Source: Shimia thalassica
GTDB lineage: Bacteria > Pseudomonadota > Alphaproteobacteria > Rhodobacterales > Rhodobacteraceae
Assembly: GCF_001458215.1 (NCBI RefSeq)
Contig: NZ_CYTW01000004.1
Coordinates: 62,001-126,000, forward strand
Length of the DNA: 64,000 bases
Direction of reading: 5' to 3'
Shown: in pieces, positions 25,830-35,293 of the stretch
Layout of the letters: every line of letters starts with the position of its first letter
Numbering within the stretch: position 1 is the stretch's first letter
Made by a program: the position numbers and the translations under genes
Notes under the pieces: model-generated
What the model was told of the DNA's origin: nothing
Database searches by the model: none
Seen by the model: only the letters and a program-made list of their open reading frames with translations

Positions 25830-26780
25830 ATGACGACGACGGAACACTTTACTTTTTTGCTGGTGCCAGAGTTCACGCACATCGCGTTTTCATGCGCGAT
25901 TGAACCCTTGCGCATTGCCAACCTCGTAAGCGGCACCGACCTCTACCAATGGTCCCTGGCCAGTGAAAACGGCGAGACCGCAACCTGTTCCAACGGCACC
26001 GTCACCCTTGTGGACCACAGCTATGCCACGATCCCCGCGTGCGACCGTCTTTTTGTGCTTTCGGGTATTCACGTCCAAAACCACGTCGATCCGGCCCTGC
26101 TGAACGTCTTGCGCAAAGCGCGCACCGGAAAGGCCAAGATCGGCGCCCTGTGCTCGGCGGCCTATATTCTGGCAAAGGCGGGCATGCTGGATGGAAAGCG
26201 GGCTGCAATCCATTGGGATTTCCATGATGGCTTTATGGAAGAGTTTCCCGAAGTCTCTCTGGAAAGCAGCGTTTTCGTAGCGGACGAAACAATCGTCACC
26301 GCATCGGGCGGCACGGCCACGGCAGATTTGATGCTGAACCTGATTGCAACCACCCATGGTAATGACCTTGCCATCGCTGTTGCAGACCAAATGGTTTATA
26401 ATGCTGTCCGTGAAGGAACCGCCGAGCAACGCGTTTCATTGCAATCGCGGCACGGCATGCGAAATCCGCATTTGGTCAAGGCCATCCAAGTCATGAACGA
26501 GAACCTTGAAACGCCTATCTCGCCAGCGACCATCGCTGTCGACATCGGTATTTCCACGCGCCAGCTTGAACGGATTTTCGGGCGATATCTGAATTGTTCC
26601 CCAAAGAAGTACTACGTCGACCTGCGTTTACAAAAGGCCCGCAACTTACTGGTTCAGACCGACCAGTCCGTAACTGAAATCGCCCTTGCGAGTGGCTTTG
26701 AAAGTCCTGGCCACTTCAGCCGTGTGTATCGGGCAAAGTTTGGAATCACGCCAACCGCTCAGCAAAACACGCTGAGTTAG
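25830..26780 (+). CDS. GlxA-type AraC-family transcriptional regulator
   Basis: A 316-residue regulator made of an N-terminal DJ-1/PfpI-like (class I glutamine amidotransferase) domain at about 1-190 and a C-terminal AraC-type double helix-turn-helix at about 215-312 (TIAVDIGISTRQLERIF, then VTEIALASGFESPGHFSRVYR). The GALCSAAYILAKAG segment holds the Cys at the nucleophile-elbow position. Related proteins (GbdR, CdhR, ArgR types) activate genes for glycine betaine, carnitine or arginine use. It is divergent from the GntR-led catabolic operon, so it probably activates that operon or the mttB region. Confidence 0.88.
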   Translation: MTTTEHFTFLLVPEFTHIAFSCAIEPLRIANLVSGTDLYQWSLASENGETATCSNGTVTLVDHSYATIPACDRLFVLSGIHVQNHVDPALLNVLRKARTGKAKIGALCSAAYILAKAGMLDGKRAAIHWDFHDGFMEEFPEVSLESSVFVADETIVTASGGTATADLMLNLIATTHGNDLAIAVADQMVYNAVREGTAEQRVSLQSRHGMRNPHLVKAIQVMNENLETPISPATIAVDIGISTRQLERIFGRYLNCSPKKYYVDLRLQKARNLLVQTDQSVTEIALASGFESPGHFSRVYRAKFGITPTAQQNTLS

Positions 26781-27042
26781 AGACGCCTTTTCCCCTCGAT
26801 GCCGGCGCACCAAAGGGGACATTCAATTGACAGTTTTATACGCTAGGGGATAATGGCCCGATGTGGCACACAGGCTTATCCCAATCCAAAGCAGTTGCCG
26901 GCTTCGAGACGGCGTCAGGTAAGATGGCTCTTGCGGCCATGTTATCGAATGCGCGCGCTCAAAACCTGATACATACACTTTGGCCAAAGCCGAACACCGG
27001 TTTGGGCAAGGGCGCTTTGCTTTGTGATGCGATACTTTCCTG

Positions 27043-28353
27043 ATGCTGTCGGTTCTCAAAAATCGCACCTATCGCCACCTCTTTCTCGCTCAGGTGGTTG
27101 CGCTGTCGGGGACTGGGCTGGCAACCGTAGCTTTGGGGTTGCTCGCCTATGACCTTGCCGGCGAGCAGGCAGGTTTGGTTCTCGGTATTGCGCTCACGAT
27201 CAAGATGGTTGCCTATGTCCTGATCGCACCAATAGCTTCTGCGCTGATTGTGAACCTCAATCGGCGGGCGGTTTTGGTTGCGCTCGACGTGATCCGCGCC
27301 AGCGTTGTGTTGATGTTGCCGTTTGTCACAGAAATCTGGCAAATCTACGTTCTGATTTTTGTGCTTCAATCGGCCTCGGCCGGATTCACCCCGACGTTTC
27401 AGGCAACCATTCCCGATATTCTCACCGATGAAGAGGACTATACAAAGGCGCTTTCCCTATCGCGGTTGGCGATGGATGCAGAAAGCCTTCTGAGCCCTGT
27501 TTTTGCGGCGGCACTTTTGACGTGGATGAGCTTTGACAATCTGTTTTGGGGCACGGCACTTGGGTTTACGGCATCTGCTCTGCTCGTGATTTCCGTGGCT
27601 TTGCCCTCTGCGCATCCCTCAAAAACACGAGGGTTTTACGAGCGCACCACGCGCGGATTGAAGATCTATCTCAAAACACCCCGTTTGCGCGGACTTTTGG
27701 CTTTGAACTGGACGATTTCGGCAGTTGTGTCTCTGGTCTTTGTGAATTCGGTGGTCATTGTCAAAACCGATCTGGGACGTGCTGACGCTGCCTTGGCCAT
27801 CGCGCTTGCCGGTTTTGGCGCGGGGTCAATGCTGGCCTCACTCCTGATCCCTCGGCTGCTGCACGTGTTGAGCGACCGCACCACGATGATCTGTGGTGGG
27901 GCCTTTGCGACGGCTGTCCTTGGGGCGATCCCTTTTGTCGGCACATTGGACCTGAGGCTGTTGGTTGCGGGATGGTTCTGTATCGGCTTTGCCTATTCTC
28001 TGGTTTTAACACCCGCAGGACGGGTCCTGACGCGCTCGGCCCATCCAGAGGACCGGCCAGCCGTTTTTGCCGCACAGTTCACGCTGTCTCATGCGTGCTG
28101 GCTGATTTTCTATCCTTTGACAGGATGGTTGCTACTTGTTTTTGGCACGTCCACGGCAATGTGCGTGCAATCCGCACTCGGGTTTTTAGGGGTCATCGCC
28201 GCTTTGAAAATCTGGCCAAGGAACAGTAGCGCACCCATTCCCCATACGCATCGCGATCTGCCCTCGGATCATGCACATCTTGCAGGGCACAAGAACCACG
28301 TTCACTCTATCATTATTGATGATTTACATCCCCGGTTCACGCCGCGCCGCTAG
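27043..28353 (+). CDS. MFS exporter with histidine-rich C-terminal tail
   Basis: A 436-residue major facilitator with 12 predicted helices, most like the EntS/multidrug branch. After the last helix (about residue 392) comes a tail of about 40 residues rich in His and Asp: [21 protein letters not shown], then a short IIIDDLH end. Similar tails occur in proteobacterial exporters tied to metals, so the tail may bind or sense a divalent metal; that is inference. The ATG at 27043 has no clear ribosome site but overlaps the stop of an open frame at 26861-27043 (TGATG), so coupling is possible. A weak GC-rich hairpin at 28341-28375 overlaps its stop codon. Confidence 0.8.
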   Translation: MLSVLKNRTYRHLFLAQVVALSGTGLATVALGLLAYDLAGEQAGLVLGIALTIKMVAYVLIAPIASALIVNLNRRAVLVALDVIRASVVLMLPFVTEIWQIYVLIFVLQSASAGFTPTFQATIPDILTDEEDYTKALSLSRLAMDAESLLSPVFAAALLTWMSFDNLFWGTALGFTASALLVISVALPSAHPSKTRGFYERTTRGLKIYLKTPRLRGLLALNWTISAVVSLVFVNSVVIVKTDLGRADAALAIALAGFGAGSMLASLLIPRLLHVLSDRTTMICGGAFATAVLGAIPFVGTLDLRLLVAGWFCIGFAYSLVLTPAGRVLTRSAHPEDRPAVFAAQFTLSHACWLIFYPLTGWLLLVFGTSTAMCVQSALGFLGVIAALKIWPRNSSAPIPHTHRDLPSDHAHLAGHKNHVHSIIIDDLHPRFTPRR

Positions 28354-28463
28354 AGGGCGCCAGTTTCCGCGCGGCATTCTTTTGGGGGCTGCAACTTGGC
28401 CAAATAGCCATTACATGTGAAGCAAGATTGGGCGCACCGGCGTCAAAGAAAAGGAAAAACGCG

Positions 28464-29582
28464 ATGAAAAAAGCCCTGATCACAGGTGTAACGGGTCAAG
28501 ATGGCTCGTATCTGGCAGAATTTCTTCTGGAAAAAGGGTACGAAGTGCACGGTATCAAACGCCGCGCGTCTTCATTCAACACACAACGCATCGACCATAT
28601 TTTCCAAGACCCACATACGTCGAACGCACGGCTCAAACTTCACTATGGCGACCTGACCGACAGTTCGAACCTGACGCGAATCCTGCAAGAGGTGCAACCA
28701 GACGAGGTTTATAACCTCGGTGCGCAGTCCCATGTCGCGGTGAGCTTTGAAAGCCCGGAATACACGGCCGATGTGGATGCAACAGGTGCGCTTCGCCTGC
28801 TGGAAGCCATCCGGTTTCTCGGACTTGAAAAAACGACCCGCTTTTATCAGGCGTCGACGTCCGAACTCTATGGGCTGGTTCAGGAAACACCACAGACCGA
28901 GACAACCCCCTTCCACCCCAGAAGCCCGTATGCCGTTGCCAAAATGTATGCCTACTGGATCACGGTAAATTACCGCGAGGCCTATGGCATGTATGCCTGT
29001 AACGGCATCCTGTTTAACCACGAAAGCCCGCGGCGGGGCGAAACCTTTGTGACTCGCAAAATCACGCGCGGCCTTGCCAATATCGCCCAAGGCCTCGAAC
29101 CCTGCCTGTATATGGGCAACATTGATGCGTTGCGTGATTGGGGCCATGCCAAAGACTATGTCCGCATGCAGTGGATGATGCTGCAGCAGGACGAGCCGGA
29201 TGATTTTGTAATCGCAACCGGCGTTCAGTATTCTGTCCGTCAGTTTATCGAATGGTCCGCAGAAGAACTGGGCGTCAAAATCCGGTTCGAAGGTGAAGGC
29301 CTTGAGGAAATCGGAATCGTTGACGCGATCGAAGGCGACGACGCCCCTGCCCTGTCAGTGGGCGATGTGATTGTGCGTATTGATCCGCGTTACTTCCGGC
29401 CTGCCGAAGTGGAAACCCTGTTGGGCGATCCTGCCAAGGCCAAAACGAAACTGGGTTGGACACCAGAGATCACGGTTCAGGAAATGTGTGCGGAAATGGT
29501 CGCCAACGACCTCAAAGACTCGCGCCGTAACCGACTTTTGCGGGAACATGGATTGGAACTTCCGGTTTCGACCGAAAGCTGA
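28464..29582 (+). CDS. gmd: GDP-mannose 4,6-dehydratase
   Basis: A 372-residue extended SDR converting GDP-D-mannose to GDP-4-keto-6-deoxy-D-mannose. The N-terminal [16 protein letters not shown] binds [12 protein letters not shown] holds the catalytic Thr/Glu area, and [10 protein letters not shown] gives the Tyr-x3-Lys pair. [17 protein letters not shown] is a diagnostic GMD segment. The ATG at 28464 has AAGGA ahead; the longer start at 28428 is not supported. It is the first gene of a three-gene operon with a GDP-fucose-synthase-like gene (9 bases later) and a ColD-like gene, which all use its product. Confidence 0.95.
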   Translation: MKKALITGVTGQDGSYLAEFLLEKGYEVHGIKRRASSFNTQRIDHIFQDPHTSNARLKLHYGDLTDSSNLTRILQEVQPDEVYNLGAQSHVAVSFESPEYTADVDATGALRLLEAIRFLGLEKTTRFYQASTSELYGLVQETPQTETTPFHPRSPYAVAKMYAYWITVNYREAYGMYACNGILFNHESPRRGETFVTRKITRGLANIAQGLEPCLYMGNIDALRDWGHAKDYVRMQWMMLQQDEPDDFVIATGVQYSVRQFIEWSAEELGVKIRFEGEGLEEIGIVDAIEGDDAPALSVGDVIVRIDPRYFRPAEVETLLGDPAKAKTKLGWTPEITVQEMCAEMVANDLKDSRRNRLLREHGLELPVSTES

Positions 29583-29591
29583 GGAACACTT

Positions 29592-30527
29592 ATGGCCAAG
29601 AACGGCAGGCTTCTTCTCACCGGTGGATCAGGCATGGTGGGGCGCAATATACTTGAACACCCGCTGTCGGCGGAGTGGGATATCGTTGCACCGACATCGC
29701 GCGAGCTGGATCTGACCGATGCGAACGCAGTGAACGAATACGTCGCAGAAGTGCAGCCCGATCTGGTGGTGCACGCAGCCGGTCAGGTGGGCGGCATTCA
29801 GGCGAACATGGCGCACCCTGTCGCGTTTCTGGAACGCAACACGTCGATGGGCCGCAATATCATTATGGCGTCTTATCAATCGGGTGTTCAAAAGTTCCTG
29901 AACCTTGCGTCGACCTGTATGTACCCGCGTGCGGCACCGAACCCGTTAAGCGAAGACATGATCCTGACGGGTGAGCTTGAGCCCACCAACGAAGGCTATG
30001 CCCTTGCCAAAATCATGGCGACGCGTTTGTGCCAGTATATCGGGCGCGAGGACGAAGCCGCACAATACAAGACGCTGATCCCGTGCAACCTGTTTGGCCG
30101 CCACGACAAGTTTGATCCCAAACACTCACACCTCCTTCCCGCGATCATCCACAAGGTGCATCTCGCCAAAACCAATGGCGAAGACACCGTGGAAATCTGG
30201 GGCGATGGCACCGCACGACGAGAATTCATGTATGCCGGTGATCTGGCGGATGCCGTGTTGAAGGCATCGGGCGATATCGACAACCTTCCCGATTTGATGA
30301 ACACCGGCCTTGGTCATGATTTCTCGATCAACGAATATTATCAAACCGTTGCGGACGTAATCGGCTGGAAGGGCGACTTTGTCCATGATCTTTCAAAACC
30401 GGTTGGCATGAAGCAGAAACTTTGCGCCACCGACCGGCAGAGCGCGTGGGGTTGGTCCGCACCAACCACATTGCATGACGCAATCCAGCGCACCTATGAC
30501 TTCTATTTGAATGAGGCCACAAAATGA
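29592..30527 (+). CDS. fcl: GDP-L-fucose synthase-like epimerase/reductase (possible GDP-colitose synthase ColC)
   Basis: A 311-residue extended SDR of the Fcl/WcaG family, with cofactor loop GGSGMVGRNIL near 10-20, Ser/Cys in LASTCMYP and the Tyr-x3-Lys pair in YALAKIMATRL. Fcl epimerises C3 and C5 and reduces C4 of GDP-4-keto-6-deoxymannose to give GDP-L-fucose. The homologous ColC does the matching C5 epimerisation and C4 reduction on the 3-deoxy substrate. Because the next gene encodes a ColD-like dehydratase and overlaps it by 4 bases, this enzyme may be a ColC. Sequence alone does not separate the two. The product feeds surface polysaccharide. Confidence 0.88.
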   Translation: MAKNGRLLLTGGSGMVGRNILEHPLSAEWDIVAPTSRELDLTDANAVNEYVAEVQPDLVVHAAGQVGGIQANMAHPVAFLERNTSMGRNIIMASYQSGVQKFLNLASTCMYPRAAPNPLSEDMILTGELEPTNEGYALAKIMATRLCQYIGREDEAAQYKTLIPCNLFGRHDKFDPKHSHLLPAIIHKVHLAKTNGEDTVEIWGDGTARREFMYAGDLADAVLKASGDIDNLPDLMNTGLGHDFSINEYYQTVADVIGWKGDFVHDLSKPVGMKQKLCATDRQSAWGWSAPTTLHDAIQRTYDFYLNEATK

Positions 30528-31690
30528 GCATTCGCTTTCCGCTTGCCACCTCGTCCTGGGACCAGAAAGAATTGGATGCCCTGCAAAAGGTGATCGATTC
30601 CGACCGCTATTCGATGGGCGCAGAAGTCGCCAATTTTGAACAGCAATTCGCCGAGCATTTCGGGTCGAAATTCGCCATCATGGTAAACTCGGGGTCCTCC
30701 GCAAACCTGCTGATGACCGCTGCCCTGTTCTTTACCAAAAACCCCGCCTTGCACCTCGAGCGCGGCGACGAAATCATCGTTCCCGCCGTCAGCTGGTCCA
30801 CTACGTATTTTCCGCTGAACCAATACGGTCTGCATCTCAAATTTGTGGATATCGACCTTGAAACGCTGAACTATGACCTCGCCGCGTTAGAAGAGGCCGT
30901 CACGGACAAAACACGTGCCATCATGGTGGTCAATCTGTTGGGCAACCCTAACGATTTCGATGCTCTGAACCGGATCATCGACGGACGTGACATCGTTGTC
31001 ATCGAAGACAACTGTGAATCCATGGGCGCAACATTCAATGGCAAACAGACCGGCACATTCGGGGCAATGGGAAGCTACTCCTGTTTCTTCTCGCACCATA
31101 TCTCGACGATGGAAGGCGGCATGGTCGTCACCGATGATGAAGAGCTTTATCATGTGATGCTGGCCCTGCGCGCGCATGGGTGGACCCGAAACCTTCCCAA
31201 GTTCAATCACGTCACCGGCGAGAAGTCGGACGACCCCTTTGAAGAAAGCTTCCGGTTTGTTCTTCCGGGTTACAACCTGCGTCCGCTCGAGATGTCAGGC
31301 GCGCTGGGCATCGAGCAGCTTGCCAAGTTGCCAGACCTGATCAAAGGGCGCCGTGCGAACGGTGCCTTGGTGCAACAACGTCTGGCAAACCACCCCAAAT
31401 TCATGATCCAACGCGAGATTGGCGAGGCCAGCTGGTTCGGGTTTTCGCTGGTCATTCGACCCGATACCGGCCTGAACCGTGCGGATCTGGTCAAAGACCT
31501 CGTTGAGGCCGGATTTGAATGCCGCCCCATCGTGGCAGGCAACTTTGCGAAAAACGAAGTGATGAAATACTTCGATTACTCGATTCACGGCGATCTCAAA
31601 AACGCCGACTATATCGATGCCAACGGACTGTTTGTGGGCAACCACCATTACCCCATCGCAGAAGCCGTCGATGCCTTGACGCGCATCTAA
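30524..31690 (+). CDS. colD: ColD-like GDP-4-keto-6-deoxy-D-mannose 3-dehydratase (His in place of PLP lysine)
   Basis: A 388-residue DegT/DnrJ fold-type I PLP/PMP enzyme. At the site where sugar aminotransferases have the Schiff-base lysine, this protein reads SHHISTMEGG, so His191 replaces it. That substitution defines the PMP-dependent C3-dehydratases ColD and RfbH/E1, which remove a hydroxyl and do not transfer an amine. A ColD needs glutamate to regenerate PMP and no iron-sulfur partner, and none is seen here. GSSANL at 57-62 binds cofactor phosphate and EDNCES at 161-166 the ring nitrogen. After Gmd, it would lead to 3,6-dideoxy sugars, probably GDP-L-colitose. Confidence 0.85.
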   Translation: MSIRFPLATSSWDQKELDALQKVIDSDRYSMGAEVANFEQQFAEHFGSKFAIMVNSGSSANLLMTAALFFTKNPALHLERGDEIIVPAVSWSTTYFPLNQYGLHLKFVDIDLETLNYDLAALEEAVTDKTRAIMVVNLLGNPNDFDALNRIIDGRDIVVIEDNCESMGATFNGKQTGTFGAMGSYSCFFSHHISTMEGGMVVTDDEELYHVMLALRAHGWTRNLPKFNHVTGEKSDDPFEESFRFVLPGYNLRPLEMSGALGIEQLAKLPDLIKGRRANGALVQQRLANHPKFMIQREIGEASWFGFSLVIRPDTGLNRADLVKDLVEAGFECRPIVAGNFAKNEVMKYFDYSIHGDLKNADYIDANGLFVGNHHYPIAEAVDALTRI

Positions 31691-32379
31691 CCAAGATAGT
31701 CTTTCAATGCTTGCGGCGGGTTTTCCAACAAATCCGCCGTGGCAACCAACGGATGCGCAACGCCTTCTGCGACAAGTATCGTCTGATCGGCAATGCGGCG
31801 TGCATCTTCGGGATCGTGGCTGACCATCAACATCCCTGCGCCTGTTTCCGCAAGCAATTCAGCAACCAGATCAAGCATCTCTGCCTTGAGCGCCGGACCA
31901 AGAGCCGCAAAGGGCTCATCCAGCAATACTAGAGGCCGACGCTGCACCAACACCCGCGCCAAAGCCACCCGGCTTTGTTGCCCGCCGGACAAGGCAGCAG
32001 GCTTGCGGTCTTCGAACCCTGCAAGACCAACACGTTTGAGGGCGTCTACCACCAGCGCATGTTGTGACGGGTCCAGCTTTAAATTGGGTCGAATGCCCAA
32101 GCCGACATTTTGAAAAACCGTCAGGTGCGGGAAAAGGTTGTTGTCTTGAAACAGCATCGCAATCGGGCGCTTGCCGGGCGAAGCCATCGTAATGTCTTTG
32201 TCTTCCCAGAAGACGCGTCCCTGTGATGCCGGAAGAAAGCCCGCAATCAGCGACAACAGGGTCGATTTTCCGGCACCCGAGGGGCCGATAACCGCAACGC
32301 GTGCTCCCGCGGGGACCGTCAAATCGCCCCCCAGCGTAAAGTCGCCCTGTCTCATCAAAACGTTCTCAAGCCTCAGCAT
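31687..32379 (-). CDS. thiQ: Thiamine ABC transporter ATP-binding protein
   Basis: A 230-residue ATPase with Walker A GPSGAGKST near 31-39, signature LSGGQQSR and Walker B VLLDEPFAALGP. It energises thiamine, TMP and TPP import with ThiP and ThiB. The start is ATG 32379 (MLRLENV), which overlaps the end of thiP by 14 bases; the longer TTG frame at 32418 would extend into thiP without support. It is convergent with colD, with a 4-base overlap of the ends. Identity rests on the ATPase motifs plus the TPP riboswitch and binding-protein type upstream. Confidence 0.9.
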   Translation of the reverse strand: MLRLENVLMRQGDFTLGGDLTVPAGARVAVIGPSGAGKSTLLSLIAGFLPASQGRVFWEDKDITMASPGKRPIAMLFQDNNLFPHLTVFQNVGLGIRPNLKLDPSQHALVVDALKRVGLAGFEDRKPAALSGGQQSRVALARVLVQRRPLVLLDEPFAALGPALKAEMLDLVAELLAETGAGMLMVSHDPEDARRIADQTILVAEGVAHPLVATADLLENPPQALKDYLG

Positions 32380-33919
32380 GCCCACGCCCCCCGCGATCAA
32401 ACGCCCAAAACAAACCAAAACTCAGACACAGCAACAACAGGGCCGCGCCTGATGCGGCCTCCATCCGGTAGCTTCCCATCAACCGGTACATTTGCAATGG
32501 CAATGTTGCGCGCTCGGGATCGGCGAACAAGGCGATAACACCGAGGTCACCCATCGACAGTGCCGCCGTCAAGCCACAGGAAAACCCCAGAGCCCCGCGC
32601 ACACGTGGCAACAACACAAGACGCATCCAGGCCCACCCTTTGATGTCCAGCGACCCACTCAGGCGACCGTAGTCCTGAACAACGTCTCGAACCGGACCAA
32701 TCAACATGCGCAGGGCAAAAGGCAACGCCATCACCGCATTGACCAATGCCGTTACAGGGAAAGCGACCGAAAACGGGTTGGCAATGGGATAGATGATCAG
32801 AAACAGTCCTGTGCCAATCACCAAAGGCGAAGCTGCAATGCCCAAGAGCGCGACTGCTTCTAGCCAACGGTGACGGGACGAGGACGCAATCGCAATTGGC
32901 AGCGCCAGCGCAACCATGATGCCCGTCGAAGCAAGAGACACAAGCACCGACACCCATGCCGCCTGCCAGACCTGTCGCGGCAGCTGTGCCAATCCTGCAA
33001 TCCCATCCAGAACCACCAAAGACAGTGGCACCAGCAAAAACACGGCGGCACATAAAATCACACATGTATCGAGGGCGACTTTTGGTGCGGTATCTGCATC
33101 CCAACGCAATACGGGCCGGTCCAGCCCCGCACCAAACCCGTCCCTGTCCGACAGCTTCAGGGCCAACAACGCAGCAGCACCGACCATAACCAGTTGCAGG
33201 CATGACAACAGCGCGGCCCGCCCCAAATCGAAATCAAACCGGAAAGCCTGATAAATGGCCAATTCAACCGTCGTGGCCTTTGGCCCCCCGCCAAGCGTCA
33301 ATGCAACGGCAAAACTTGAAATACATAAGGCAAATATCACGGCAAAAGACTGGGGCACGACACGCCGCAGCATGGGCGCCTCGATGATCCGCCACATGTC
33401 CTTGGATCCAAAACCCAGCTGGGCGGCCAGCCGGAACCGTTCGGCGGGAACCTGTTGCCACCCTTGCAGGATGAGCCGTGTGGCAAGTGGCAGGTTAAAA
33501 AACACGTGGGCCAGAACGACCCCGTGGAATCCGTAGATCGAAATTTCCGGCAACTCGGCCCAGCGCAGCGCCGAATTCACAATGCCGCTGCGCCCGAACA
33601 CAGCCAACAGACCCAGAACAGCCACGATCACAGGCAAAATAAAGGGCACGCCCAGAAGAGATATGAACAGCCGACGACCGATGAAACGGCGGCGCGCCAA
33701 GGCTCTTGCCACAGGGACCGCCAGCAAAACACTCAGGCCCGCAGACCAAAGCGCTTGAGATACCGTAAACCGGAGTGCGGCCCATTCAGACGGGCCAAGA
33801 CCGCGCCCCGCTTCTGCACGCAGGGCGACGGCCAGCAAGGTTCCCAGGATCAGAGCCGCGACAAAGGCCGCCGCACCGATTCCGGGCCATGCTCTTATTG
33901 CGATAACGCGTCCAGCCAT
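32366..33919 (-). CDS. thiP: Thiamine ABC transporter permease
   Basis: A 517-residue polytopic permease with about 12 helices, made of two tandem copies of the binding-protein-dependent permease domain. The first coupling loop AAQLGFGSKDMWRIIEAPMLRR (near 178-199) and the second LSGSLDIKGWAWMRLVLLPRVR (near 430-450) are EAA loops that dock on ThiQ. The doubled architecture is typical of ThiP and iron permeases. It overlaps thiB by 25 bases and thiQ by 14 bases, so the operon is translated as one unit. The TPP riboswitch upstream of thiB identifies the substrate as thiamine. Confidence 0.9.
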   Translation of the reverse strand: MAGRVIAIRAWPGIGAAAFVAALILGTLLAVALRAEAGRGLGPSEWAALRFTVSQALWSAGLSVLLAVPVARALARRRFIGRRLFISLLGVPFILPVIVAVLGLLAVFGRSGIVNSALRWAELPEISIYGFHGVVLAHVFFNLPLATRLILQGWQQVPAERFRLAAQLGFGSKDMWRIIEAPMLRRVVPQSFAVIFALCISSFAVALTLGGGPKATTVELAIYQAFRFDFDLGRAALLSCLQLVMVGAAALLALKLSDRDGFGAGLDRPVLRWDADTAPKVALDTCVILCAAVFLLVPLSLVVLDGIAGLAQLPRQVWQAAWVSVLVSLASTGIMVALALPIAIASSSRHRWLEAVALLGIAASPLVIGTGLFLIIYPIANPFSVAFPVTALVNAVMALPFALRMLIGPVRDVVQDYGRLSGSLDIKGWAWMRLVLLPRVRGALGFSCGLTAALSMGDLGVIALFADPERATLPLQMYRLMGSYRMEAASGAALLLLCLSFGLFWAFDRGGRGHAEA

Positions 33920-34872
33920 TCCGCCAGCGCCGCATCCCGCACCATGTCAGCCTTCTCGGGTGACACCAGCAGCGATTTTTCTGGCGTAATCAGAGTTTCA
34001 AACCCTTTGGGCAACCCTTCTTTCGGAGTGACCGCAGGATACATCCAGTTTGTTGTCGGAATGATGGCCTGAAAGTCATCAGTTACCATGAAGGCAAGAA
34101 ACTGATCGGCGAGATCTTGTTGATCGCTTGCGGCCAGTTTGCCCGCAACTTCGATCTGCATGTAGTGGCCTTCGTCAAAGGCTGCTGCTGCTTTTGACGC
34201 ATCTTCCTCGGCAATCAGGTGATAGGCTGGCGAAGTTGTATAAGACAGCACCATGTCGGCTTCGCCGTCAAGGAACAGGCCATACGCCTCGGACCACCCT
34301 TTGGTCACGGTGACCACATTGTCGGCAAGGCCTTCCCAAACGGATTTGGCTTCGTCGCCATAGGCCTCTTTGACCCAAAGCAAAAGGCCAAGACCCGGAG
34401 TCGACGAACGCGGGTCTTGAATGACAATCTTCAGATCGCTATCAGCCAGATCTTTGAAGTTGGTAGGCGCTTCAAGCTCGGCCGCTTTGACAAAGGCAAA
34501 ATATCCCCAGTCAAAAGGCACAAACTGAGAATCCGACCATTCAATTGGCAATGTATACTCTGCAGTCACGGAATGATCTGAAAACAGGCCGGTTTCGCGA
34601 GCGGCGGCAACAAGGTTGGTGTCCAGCCCCAGAACAACATCAGCATCAGAACGCGCGCCCTCAAGCTTGAGGCGGGCCAGCAATGCAGCGCCATCGCCAG
34701 CACCAACAAGTTTCAGGTCACACCCGCATTGTGCTTCGAACGCTTTTTCAACCGAAGGACCGGGGCCCCAGTTGGAAACAAAGCTGTCATAGGTATAAAC
34801 AGTGAGAACGGGCGTCTCGGCAATTGCCGTTGTAGCCGCCAACATTCCCGTGGCAAACGCAAGATACTTCAT
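33895..34872 (-). CDS. thiB: Thiamine ABC transporter substrate-binding protein
   Basis: A 325-residue periplasmic receptor for thiamine and its phosphates. Residues 1-18 are a signal peptide cut after AIA, followed by the family start TPVLTVYTYDSFVSNWGPG, as in ThiB. Later segments FVPFDWGYFAFVK and LSYTTSPAYH line the thiamine pocket in this family. The start is ATG 34872, with GGAGG five bases ahead (34878-34882); the longer open frame runs through the riboswitch and is not coding. First gene of thiBPQ. Confidence 0.93.
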   Translation of the reverse strand: MKYLAFATGMLAATTAIAETPVLTVYTYDSFVSNWGPGPSVEKAFEAQCGCDLKLVGAGDGAALLARLKLEGARSDADVVLGLDTNLVAAARETGLFSDHSVTAEYTLPIEWSDSQFVPFDWGYFAFVKAAELEAPTNFKDLADSDLKIVIQDPRSSTPGLGLLLWVKEAYGDEAKSVWEGLADNVVTVTKGWSEAYGLFLDGEADMVLSYTTSPAYHLIAEEDASKAAAAFDEGHYMQIEVAGKLAASDQQDLADQFLAFMVTDDFQAIIPTTNWMYPAVTPKEGLPKGFETLITPEKSLLVSPEKADMVRDAALAEWLDALSQ

Positions 34873-34923
34873 GGCATCCTCCAAAATGCGACGGGCGGAG
34901 CAAGCCGAGGAGCATTCCACGGA

Positions 34924-35010
34924 CCTTCCCTCCGCCGGTCTTAACCGGTTCAGGTTCAACGGGTTCGCATTCGCGCATCTCAGCCCGCACACTGTGTACC
35001 GGCACCCCGA
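34924..35010 (-). ncRNA. TPP riboswitch (THI element)
   Basis: Read on the minus strand, this stretch has the conserved parts in order: GGGGTGCC, then GGGCTGAGATG, then GAACCCGTTGAACCTGA, then CCGGTTAAGACCGGCGGAGGGAA. These form the pyrimidine- and pyrophosphate-sensing helices of the THI box. It lies 51 bases before the thiB start. No clear terminator hairpin separates it from the gene, and the ribosome site is close, so control by blocking translation initiation is likely. When TPP is plentiful thiamine import would be shut off. Confidence 0.95.
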
Positions 35011-35069
35011 GGTAGGCGCGAAACTAGTGTCGGCTTGGCATGATGACAAGCGGTTTCGATAAGTCCAGT

Positions 35070-35097
35070 TTGACAAAATTTCACTGAAAAATATGGA
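35070..35097 (+). promoter_or_regulatory. Candidate sigma-70 promoter for aroC
   Basis: TTGACA at 35070-35075 and TATGGA at 35092-35097 are separated by 16 bases, about 200 bases ahead of aroC. The rest of the 35011-35293 interval shows no other gene or clear motif; it must also hold the leftward promoter of thiB. Confidence 0.35.
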
Positions 35098-35293
35098 TTG
35101 ATTGCGTCGCGTACCTGACATCCGTCTGCTGAGGAACGCCGATGCCCCTTGGGTGCGGCCAAAGTCTTGGTCGCCCAGAAACACGTGACTTCAAAGCGTC
35201 AGTCCCTTTGGTCGCAAGCCTGGAAAAGCAAATGCACTTGAGCAAACTTCCCGAGACCGTTATTCGGCCCTAAGCACAAAGGAGCCCCTCCCC

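Noticed and set aside
28341-28380. GC-rich hairpin overlapping the MFS stop as a terminator
   Set aside because: The stem is only 7 bp with a loop over 20 bases and a poor T-run; mentioned with the gene but not listed separately.
30524-31690. Perosamine-type sugar aminotransferase
   Set aside because: The Schiff-base lysine position is His191, which rules out ordinary transamination.
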